Part shown: positions 55,684 through 64,000 of the stretch, in pieces
Layout of the letters: each line of letters begins with the position of its first letter
Position numbering within the stretch: position 1 is the stretch's first letter
Source of the DNA: Camellia lanceoleosa
Taxonomy: Eukaryota > Streptophyta > Magnoliopsida > Ericales > Theaceae
Direction of reading: 5' to 3'
Assembly (NCBI GenBank): GCA_025200525.1
Contig: CM045762.1
Coordinates: 92,260,717 to 92,324,716 of the forward strand
DNA: 64,000 nucleotides
Position numbers and translations under genes: made by a program
Notes under the pieces: model-generated
Told to the model about the DNA's origin: nothing
The model's input: only the letters and a program-made list of their open reading frames with translations
The model's database searches: none

Positions 55684-56541
55684 TGATGTGCTGGATATGG
55701 TGTGTGTGTGATGAGTGTCATGCATGTGCTGGGTGTGTGTGTTGGGTGAGTGTTATGAGTGCATGTGGGTCTTGAACCCCAGAACATGTTCTCCTTTTTC
55801 TTTCTTTTTTTATTGCCCCCAGAACATGTTCTCCTTTTTCTTTCTTTTTTTATTGAACCTTTTCAAAATCTTTGAACCTTTTTTCCACCCTCTCTGCCAT
55901 TTCTTTCCCTAAAATAATCGTCCATTCTCCTCCACCCACCGAAACATACTCATCATCATTCCACCACTTCACCACAAATATTCTCAGCATCTTTTCTTTA
56001 ATATCTTTTTTTTTTTCTTCACCTAAAAACACTCACCAACGTCTTTTTTTTTTATTTTCTATTTTTCTTTTTTTTTATTTTATTATTTTTTTCTTTTTTT
56101 TTTCAAATATTTATCAATTTATATAAAACACACCTAAAACAAATGTATACACACATAAATTTATATAATAAATAAAATTATAAAATACTGTAAATTAATA
56201 AAATATTAGTGATGGCCAAAATGAGTGAGGTTTGGAATAAAAGCTTCAATTTGATTTTTTTGACTGAGAAATTCATAAAATGGCATATTTCAATTTTCAT
56301 CATGGGGTGGTCAAAAGAAAGCGCACAAATCTTAGGGCCGGTCAAAATGGGGTATCTACATATACCACTGCTCAAATAAATACATCTAGGAGGAAATTTA
56401 TTTGGTAGGAATAATATTCCCGATTTTGTAAGTAATTTAAATAAAAATAGGAAAATTATATAAAAACTCATTTTTCAGACTTATTTTCTAGATTTAATAG
56501 TATATGAATGAGATGATTGATTAATAATTCAAAAAGACATA

Positions 56542-56572
<31 letters not shown>

Positions 56573-56671
56573 TTCCTTAGATATTGTAATAGATTACCAC
56601 ATCATTGAGTTTGAAAAATAAGTCTAATTTTTTAGCTTAAGTAGCATCATCCAAAAAAATATATCTTTGGT
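55684..56671. other. Low-complexity flank
   Basis: TG-rich at 55684-55760, a 39-bp tandem duplication (CCCCAGAACATGTTCTCC units at about 55778 and 55817), T-rich runs 56005-56105, and (GA)n at about 56542-56573. No gene. Confidence 0.6.
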
Positions 56672-57091
56672 ATTGTACAATGGGTCTGGCTTTGGTCCAG
56701 TCCACAATCGGACTGGACCGTACTGTTGGGTCCGTGGAGCCCACCGCGGGTCCTATTTTAAAAATTTGAACTGTTCAATATGTAGAACTCGTCGAGTACT
56801 ATAAGTTTGTAAAAAATCACGTTGATCGGATATCGATAGCTATGTGATCAAAACAGTTTTTTGTCAACCGTTAATTTATTCACTATCCATTTTTCCTTAT
56901 ACAAAACTAATTTGATCACATAGCTATTGATATCCGATCAACATGATATTTTACAGACATATAGTTCTCAACGAGTTCTACACATTTAACGATTCAGATT
57001 TTCAAAACGAGACTCGTGGTGGACCCTCACGGGCCCAACAACACGGTCCAGTCCGATCGTGGACTAGACCAAAGCCAGACCCTTGTACAAT
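56672..57091. mobile_element. Foldback element, ~200-bp arms
   Basis: The left arm (ATTGTACAATGGGTCTGGC onward) pairs with the reverse complement of the right arm (ATTGTACAAGGGTCTGGC onward) over about 200 bp, including GGACTGGACCGT and GATCGGATATC(G/A)ATAGC. Only the right arm exists in the duplicate at 44958 onward. Confidence 0.8.
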
Positions 57092-58358
57092 TTGACTTGG
57101 CTTCTCTCTAGTTTAATCATGGACCAAGGCTGTTGTTTGAGTTCATAAGATCCATCACCAGTCTCGTTTGATTATTCAGATCGTTTCTTTTGTCAGGTCA
57201 TTCGTGGATGTTATCTAAAAAATTAAATAGTTCGTTCTGATAATCGAAACTTATTTAATTTATTGAATTTGTCATTAAGAAAATAGATAACAAGTGCGTT
57301 TTTAAAAATAGACCATCTAATTTTTTGTAACAATTATGATAAGTTGAATAGGTTATAAATATTTGATGAATCTAATTTTTTTGAAAAAGATTTGACAAAA
57401 TTAGCAATTTAAATCACCGAAAACGAGAATCGTGACGACTCTCATAAGTTCCAACGGCAACCATCAATTCAAATCATAGACAAAAGGGGATCCAATTCCA
57501 ATGCAATTTTATATTGATTAGAAAAAGTAATGAATTGCAGCCTTAGTAAAAGAGTAAGAGTGGATTAATAATAATTGACAATTTTTAAAATATAAGAACA
57601 TAGAGAACGTCATATTAGGGTGCACAAAGTATTCAATAATTCCACGAGATGAATCGATCTTTTTTTAGTTGGGTTAGTTTGATTTTTGAATACATTAATT
57701 TTTAAATTGTCAACTCAATAGAATTGAGTTAGTATATTAACCTGGGACTCAAATTTATCTATGTATCTATATATATTGTATAAAATTTTATTTATATTAA
57801 TATGTTTTCAATTATTACAACATTCTTGATTTCATAGTGGCCAAGTGAAGCGAACGAATTACTGAAAACTTGATTACAATATTATTGATTTCATATTGGC
57901 CAAGGACAAGTGAATGATGAGGTAATGAATAAAAAAAAAAAGAAAGGACAAGTGAATGAAGGAAGTACTGAAAATTTAAGTTGAAATTCACAATAGTTAA
58001 TTTTATTTTATTGTATGTTACTGAATTTGATTTATATTGATTGCTTGACTTGGAATTTTTTATTAACAAAAATAAAATTTATTGTTGAATAAAATTTAAA
58101 AATAATATTTTTATTTTTTGTGTGTTGGTTGTGACTCACTTTATATTGTAACTTATAACTAGGAGTATTTATCAATAAATCTTATCTCACAAATAAATAC
58201 TTCAATTAGTCTCAAGTTTTTTGTATTGATCTGTTAAGTCCTATTAGTGGAGAGTTTCGTTCCGTATAGTCTTATTTTTTTATTTTGATAGTGTTTTAGT
58301 GAATAGATATACCTTTTTATTAATGTGATAAGTATGGTATGATACTCAAATGTGGCAA
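56848..58358. repeat. Right copy of the large direct duplication
   Basis: Counterpart of 44958-46834, lacking that copy's 362-bp insertion. It runs directly into the minisatellite. Confidence 0.9.
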
Positions 58359-59145
58359 GTATAAATGTGACACTCCAACGATGTGACAGTAAAAAAAATT
58401 AAAAACTCTTTAGTGTACTTTTCTTAAATGTGATAACGTAACAAATATGATGTGACACTCCAAAAATTTTACTTAAAAAATAAAAATAAATAAAAATTAC
58501 CTTAATGTACTTTTTCCAAATATGACAACGTAGCGGGTATGATATGACACATCAAAAAAATAAAAATTATTTGCTGTATTTTTCTCAAACGTGACAACTG
58601 GCGGGTATGATGTGGCACTCTAAAAAAAATTAAAAACGCTGTAGTGTACTTTTCTCAAACATGACAATGTAGCGGGTATGATGTAACATTCTAAAAATAA
58701 ATAAAAATTCCTTAATGTGACAGTTCAAAAAAAATAAAAACTCTTTAGTTTACTTTTCTCATATGTGACAACGTATGACGGCTATGATTTGACACTCTAA
58801 AAAAAATTAAAAACTTTTTGGTGTACTTTTCTCAAATATGACAACGTGTGACGAGTATGATGTGATACTTCAAAAAAAAAATTTCTTAGTGTATTTTTCT
58901 CAAACGTGACAACATGGCAGATATAATGTGACACTTAAAAAATATATAAAAAATTTCTTAATGTACTTTTCCCAAACTTGACACTCAAACATGGCAGGTA
59001 TGATATGACACTCTAAAAAAATTAAAAACTTTTTAGTATACTTTTTCTAAATGTGACATTCTAACTTAGCGGGTATGATGTGACACTAAAATCTCTTTGG
59101 TGTACTTCTTCCAAATGTGACACTCTAATGTGGCAGGTAAATGAG
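58340..59145. repeat. Minisatellite, ~75-90-bp units
   Basis: About ten diverged units, each with GGGTATGATGTGACACTC, then 'aaaaaattaaaaac', then 'tttagtgtacttttctcaaa' and 'gtgacaacgta'. The first unit overlaps the end of the duplicated segment, so the array grew at that edge. Confidence 0.9.
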
Positions 59146-59439
59146 TCATTATACATCTAAAAAGACTAAATGAATCACAAGAAAAAATACGAGACTATAT
59201 GAATTACAAGTCCAAAATATGAGATTTATTGGTCAATGTCCCATTAATTAAACACACCTAATCAAAATTAAAATCATAATAGGTTATAACTGAATTATAA
59301 CCGATAACACAATGTGTCATAATTAAACACCACTTAAAATATAATCAAAGACCTTTTTTTTATCATAATAAAAATAGCAATCACAATAGATTATAAACTG
59401 ATAAACAACATTTCCTATTTTTAAAACTAATATATAGGG

Positions 59440-59830
59440 CAATGAGGAGGATTTTCGTCTGTCCAGATTTTAGACTGGAGGGCGTTATTTAGACCATGGG
59501 GCCTATCATAGGTCCCGTTTCGATAATTTGAACTATTCACTTTGTTGGACACTTTTTTTATTTTATCTACATAAAAAATTAGATCTATCTAATAACTTTA
59601 ATTTATTCAATTTATCATGTTTTTAACCAAAAAAAATTGTGTTTTTAAAAATAAATCATAATTTTTTTTGGTTAAAAACACGATAAATTGAACAAATTAT
59701 AATTATTGAATTGACCTAATTTTTTGTGTAGATGAAATGCACAAAACGCCCGATAAAAATGAACAGTCCAGATCATCAAAATGGGGCCCATGATGGGCCC
59801 CAGGGGCCGAAACAATGTCCTCCAATTATT
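59440..59830. mobile_element. Foldback element, ~160-bp arms
   Basis: TGTTTTTAACCAAAAAAAATT near 59610 faces AATTTTTTTTGGTTAAAAAC near 59660. Outward pairing continues through 'tcaatttatc(a/g)tg' and 'ggggcc' blocks. No coding sequence. Confidence 0.75.
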
Positions 59831-59974
59831 AGATCGACTTAATTTTTTTTTTGTGAATGAAACATATGAAATGCCCAACAAAATAAAACGGTTTAAATTA
59901 TTGAAACAAGACTGTATTAACCCCACAGACACAAACAACTTGTGGAGGGAATCTACATCCTATATATATATATA

Positions 59975-60205
59975 GAAGAAGGATTCCCTCCAATTTAGAT
60001 TTTGGATTGAAGGGCGCTGTTTGGGCTCGTGAGGCCGACCACAGGCCCCATTTCGATGATTTGAACCGTTTATTTTATCAGACACTTTATATATTTTGTA
60101 CGAAATGTACGAAAGTGTCTAATAAAATGAATGGTTCGGATCATCTAAACGAGGCCCGTAATAGACTCCATATACGGGCCTTACGATTGGAGGGGATCCT
60201 TCTCC
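59975..60205. mobile_element. Foldback MITE, ~110-bp arms
   Basis: The left arm AGAAGGATTCCCTCCAAT and the right-arm complement AGAAGGATCCCCTCCAAT, with inner pairing (TTTATTTTATCAGACACTTT versus its near complement at 60110-60130). It is flanked by TA-rich sequence on both sides. Confidence 0.8.

Positions 60206-60246
<41 letters not shown>
60206..60246. repeat. (TA)n-(TG)n microsatellite
   Basis: About 8 TA and 12 TG units between the foldback element and the second Tat element. Confidence 0.95.
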
Positions 60247-60259
60247 GGGATATATTTTC

Positions 60260-60790
60260 TGAGTACCAACACGTAGCATGGTGACGCCGACGTGTCAACC
60301 AAGGTGCCACGTGTCGTGGTAGTTACGCCGAGGTGATCTCGGAGTTGCCGAGGTTATCTCCGAAGATATCGGAATCCGAGATAAGCGGATAAAGGACAAG
60401 AGTCCTAGATTGAGAAAAGACTTCAGTTTGGGTAAAGATGAAACTCTTAGAGAGTTTGTCCTAATCCCACTGGGAGTTCCAGATTAGCAGTAATCCTGAG
60501 TCCATTAGAGTTAGGCTTCCATTGGGACTAGGATTGTATTGACTATAAACGAGAGGCACCCCCATGGGTCTATGGTATGTTTTTTATGCTCAAGCTTGTG
60601 AGTTGAATAGATGATTGATTATCTTTGAGAGATATTGAGTACTGACTTGATCGTCGGAGTACCCCTGGGTGGAAGAACCACCGCCGGAGCCTTCTCTTTC
60701 TGTTGCAGGTCAGCAAGGTGCCATCTATTCTACCAGTGTTCTACAGCTGAGTTACTAAGCGGGCAGTGTGATCGGAAAATCACTCACACA
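60260..60790 (+). repeat. Left LTR of the second Tat element
   Basis: Presumed from TGAGTACCAACACG to CACTCACACA, two bases before the PBS. The 3' edge is well supported. The 5' edge is tentative because the other LTR is outside the window. Contains TATAAA at 60544-60549. Confidence 0.6.
60544..60549 (+). promoter_or_regulatory. TATA box of the second Tat LTR
   Basis: TATAAA in GACTATAAACGAGAGG, about 245 bp before the LTR's 3' edge. Good motif and placement for the element's promoter. Confidence 0.55.
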
Positions 60791-60793
60791 ATT

Positions 60794-60810
60794 TGGCACC
60801 GTCTGTGGGA
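60794..60810 (+). other. Primer-binding site of the second Tat element
   Basis: TGGCACCGTCTGTGGGA, two bases inside the LTR edge and one base different from the site at 24944. Confidence 0.75.
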
Positions 60811-60825
60811 AAGAAAGACGAATAG

Positions 60826-62533
60826 ATGGCCAGTAACGCACAAAAAGAAAAGGTTGGGGACGACGCTCTCGTTGGGAGTGGCAGACCTATCGACCTTGAC
60901 ATTGAAGGAGACAACCACAATGCAAAAACCCGTAACCAGGGGCACGGAGGAAAAGACGTCGGCCAGGAGGGCGACACTTCAAAGAAGACAGACCAGGGCA
61001 GATACTACAACGAAGATAACCTCCATGTATGGAGGGATAGGTGCCTACGGAAGGATGAGGAAGTGAAAGAATTGGCAGACAAGTTGGCAGACCTGCAGTC
61101 GGTCGTCAACTTCATGATGCAAAACAATGTAATGCAGCCACTCTACCCGCTGCAGGACACGCCGATTCCAGCAACTAATACCCAGAAGGGAGGAAAGAAA
61201 ATAATTCCCGTTCTAGGGAAGTCGGACGAGAGAAGCCGAGACAAGAGAGGTCCCAAAGGACATATCACATAAAGGACCCAGAGCCCAGAGAACATCGGCA
61301 TGTCCAAGGGTAGGCGCTCTGCTTTGACACAACCCATGAAGAAAGATCAAAACGGGCCCACCATGAGGCCGAAAGTAGTATACCGAAAAGACTGAAGTCA
61401 AAAGATAGCTGAGCTCCAGGGAGGAGTAAAGAAGACTTGAGAAATTACCTCAAGAGGAAGGAACATAATGCTGAAGCCGAGGTTACCTCACCCGACAAGC
61501 CGAGGACACCGTTCTCAGTAGAGCTGGACAAATATGAGGCACCGAAGAGATTCAGTATGCCGAGGTTTCAAATATACGATGGTAAGTCAGACCCTAACTT
61601 CCACGTCAGATTATTCTTGAACTCAATGGCACTATACAGTGGAAACGAGCCGTTGCTCTACAAAGTGTTCCTCTCGTCCTTTGGGAGATTGAATCAGATT
61701 GGTTCCACAAACTGCCAAAGGGAAGCGTGAAGACTTGGGAAGGCCTGGCCGAGATGTTTGTGGCCAGGTTTGTGACAAATAAGCTGCAGCCATTAAGGGT
61801 GGACGCATTAATGGCTCTAAAGATCAACAAGGATGAAGGCCTTAGGGCCTATGCAAAAAGATACTACGAGGTGTTCAATCGAATACCCGAATGCAGCCAG
61901 GAAGTGACGGTCGTGTCTTTCAAGAACGGCCTAAAAAAATGATTGTTCACTGCGGAAATCTTTGGCAAAGACATTGCCAAAGAGCATGGAAGAGCTCATG
62001 GCAAGAATCGAGAAGTATGCCAGGGCCGAGGAGGATACATTGGGGAATAAGGAGGTAAAACAGGAAAAAGGGAACGGCTCGCCGAAGCGAGGCCGAAGTA
62101 ACAACGGGTTTAGCAAAGCAGAGTTAGAATTAAGGGGTAAACAGGCAGTGACGACTGTGTTCCGAATCCCGGTCCACAAAGTCCTGGATCAAATCCGAAA
62201 TCAACCATATTTCAGAGCACCAACAAAGGCCCCAGGGGAATACATGGGCAGGAACGTTAGTAGGCGTTGTGCTTACCACAATTAAGAAGGGCACCCAACT
62301 CAGAGCTGCAGAGCCCTAAAAGCATACTTAGAAGACTTAGTAAGGCAAGGCCATCTGAGGGACCTTGTCGATGAAGCCAGGACAAGAGAAGAGCAGGCAA
62401 GATTGCCTCAAGCACTAGCAGCCCCGCCTCCCGCAGCACAACAACCACAGGGAGGGGGACCTAGGGTGGTTAATGTAATTCACTCCAAGGTGAACGAAAA
62501 CGACATGCGGGGGGAAACCCAAAGAGTAAAACA
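60826..62533 (+). pseudogene. gag of the second Tat element
   Basis: The ATG at 60826 opens a 148-codon N-terminal part with a coiled-coil segment (EEVKELADKLADLQSVVNFM) and ends at TAA 61270. The gag core follows in shifted frames: FSMPRFQIYDGKSDPNFHVR, then DWFHKLPKGSVKTWEGLAEM (crossing a frameshift near 61680), SMEELMARIEKYARAEED and a knuckle region CAYHN-stop-EGHPTQSC followed by RALKAYLEDLVRQGHLRDLV. The knuckle is C-x2-H-x4-H-x4-C, not CCHC. Its internal TAA stands where CAA is plausible. VVNVIHSK near the end marks the start of the linker to the lost protease. Confidence 0.8.
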
Positions 62534-64000
62534 CTTGTAGCACGTAAACCTTTCTTCAACCTGGTGAAAAAGACCACGGACTTCCTATGGACTGAGGAAT
62601 GTGAGGCCGCTTTGGCCGACCTAAAGAAATATCTGACTACGGCTCCAGTTCTCTCAACACCTGAACCTCGGGAAGTGCTGTTTTTGTACTTAGCCGTGTC
62701 GGAACACGCAGTAAGTGCAATACTAATCCGAGAAGAACAAGGAGAACATAAGGCTGTTTATTATGTAAGTAAAACCTTGACCGACGCAGAAACAAGGTAT
62801 CTACCACTAGAGAAATTAATTCTGGCTTTGGTGATGGCCTCAAAGAAGTTGAACCATTACTTTCAGGCGCACAAGATTGTGGTGCTAACAGAGCACCCAC
62901 TGAAGTCCTTATTACAACAAGGAGACTTAACAGGAAGAATAGCAAGATGGGTAGTGGCCTTGGGCCACTACGACCTGGAGTTCAGGCCTAGAACAGCAAT
63001 TAAGGGCCAAGTTTTGGCCGACTTCATGGCAGAATTCACACCTGAATCCATCGAACATCGGGCTCTGTTGAGCCAAGATAAGCAAGGAGAATCCCAACCT
63101 AAGGCAAAAGAACAAAGGAAGGAAAAACTCAGACCCTGCAGTATCTACATCGGCGACTCCTTCAGACTGTTTGTCGATGGAAGTTCAAACCGACAAGGAG
63201 CGGGAGCAGGAGTGCTACTGATATCTCCAGATGGAGAAATAATAGAGCGGTTCATCCGTTTGGGGTTCAAGGCCTCAAACAATGAAGCAGAATACGAAAC
63301 ATTAATTGCAGGGCTAAAACTGGCAGCAGCAGCAGAAGCAAATGAGGTAATAGTTTTTTGTGATTCACAGCTTATTGTTAACCAGTCAACAGGGGAATTT
63401 GCAGCCAGAGACGAAAGGATGTCGGCATATGCAAAAGAGGTCATCAGATTGGCAGCCCTATTTCAGAACTGCCGACTACTCCAAGTAAGCCGAGATGATA
63501 ACAGCCACGCCGATGCGTTGGCCAACCTGGCAAGTTCAATGCAGACTGGAAAAACAAGAACAATAATTATTGACTATATGTCGGGCCCGAGCATAGAACC
63601 ACAGAACACAGAGCAGGAAGCAATGTGTGTGGACATGGGACCAAGCTGGATGGATGCAATTATTGTATTCCTGAAAGAAAGAAAGCTGCCAGAAGACCGC
63701 AAGGAGGCACACAAAGTCAGATTAAAGTCGGCAAGATTTAGCCTGACTGCGGACGGACATCTCTACAGAAGGTCCTTCACTGGACCCCTTTTAAGGTGCG
63801 TACATCCTTTGCAGGTTGAAGATTTTTTATATGAAATTCATGAAGGAGTTTGTGGAAGCCATGCTGGGGGCAGATCACTAGCTCATAGGGCCATTACCCA
63901 GAGGTATTGGTGGCCCTACATGCAAAAAGATGCAGAAGCATACGTGAAGAAGTGCGAACAATGCCAAAGGTTTGCACCGTTGATACCTGACCCGATTGTT
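62474..64000 (+). CDS. RNase H - archaeal RNase H - integrase frame (partial, runs off the window)
   Basis: An uninterrupted frame of about 509 codons with no stop up to the window edge. It starts without an ATG, just after gag, at KTLVARKPFFNLVKK. The first RNase H has LFLYLAVSEHAVSAIL in place of the catalytic C-D-A-S, so it is inactive by lineage. RPRTAIKGQVLADFMAEFTP leads to the second RNase H, with Asp in FVDGSSNRQGAGAG, Glu in SNNEAEYETLIAG, Asp in FCDSQLIVNQ and Asp in HADALANLAS, all intact. The integrase zinc domain HEGVCGSHAGGRSLAH...CEQCQRFAP follows. Fusion to gag without protease or RT makes it non-functional for replication, yet it is strikingly free of stops. Confidence 0.85.

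Larger units (their letters stand above)
60260..64000 (+). mobile_element. Second Tat-type retrotransposon, left part, internally deleted
   Basis: Left LTR, PBS, gag (with frameshifts), then a direct jump to the RNase H connection, archaeal-type RNase H and integrase, running off the window. Protease and RT (roughly 1.5 kb in the first Tat element) are missing between about 62500 and 62545. The PBS matches that of the first Tat element, but the LTR (531 bp versus ~900 bp) differs, so it is a different family of the same lineage. Confidence 0.87.

Overview
This window looks like nuclear DNA of a flowering plant, probably a eudicot. It is AT-rich and intron-bearing, and it is packed with plant Ty3/gypsy (chromovirus and Tat types), Ty1/copia, hAT, Mutator and MITE-type elements. 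No ribosomal RNA, tRNA or CRISPR array was seen. The species cannot be named from the sequence.

The only clear host gene is an ankyrin-repeat/transmembrane gene of the ACD6/ITN1 type on the + strand. Its pieces are spread over about 40 kb: exon 1 at 3661-4414, exon 2 at 36185-36716 (with a second partial copy at 23920-24047), exon 3 near 40265, and a transmembrane C-terminus at 40492-40744 whose last codons sit at 43300-43331. Intron 1 has grown to about 32 kb through insertions, exon 2 carries reading-frame breaks, and a copia-type element cuts the last coding exon. The locus is most likely a pseudogene.

Layout. 1-3660: AT-rich flank with a tandem duplication, an N-terminal hAT transposase remnant (BED zinc finger) and the gene's promoter region. 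4671-12825: a minus-strand chromovirus (Tekay/Del-like) arrangement in which gag fragments flank one shared 2.18-kb LTR and a nonsense-riddled pol. 12823-22978: a 4-kb LTR family, as a 3'-end fragment and then two complete solo LTRs of about 4.12 kb, one nested inside the other in opposite orientation, each with a 5-bp target-site duplication. 24048-35961: a nearly full-length Tat-type element (gag, protease, RT, degenerate RNase H, archaeal-type RNase H, integrase) with an antisense, intron-bearing accessory ORF and 0.9-kb LTRs. It is flanked on both sides by the same 360-bp piece of host gene, which suggests ectopic recombination between elements. 36717-43294: intron 2 with a Mutator-like MITE (9-bp TSD), then the gag-only copia element. 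44958-58358: a 1.5-1.9-kb direct duplication brackets a 10-kb block holding a 170-residue unknown ORF, low-complexity tandem repeats, another LTR-family fragment and an internally deleted hAT element with an 8-bp TSD. 58340-60246: a minisatellite and two foldback elements. 60260-64000: the left part of a second Tat-type element that has lost protease and RT but keeps a long open RNase H-RNase H-integrase frame running off the window.

Almost every coding stretch belongs to a mobile element, and nearly all are disabled by stops or lost catalytic residues. The copia copy (LTRs about 97% identical by eye) looks youngest. The Tat and chromovirus copies are older.
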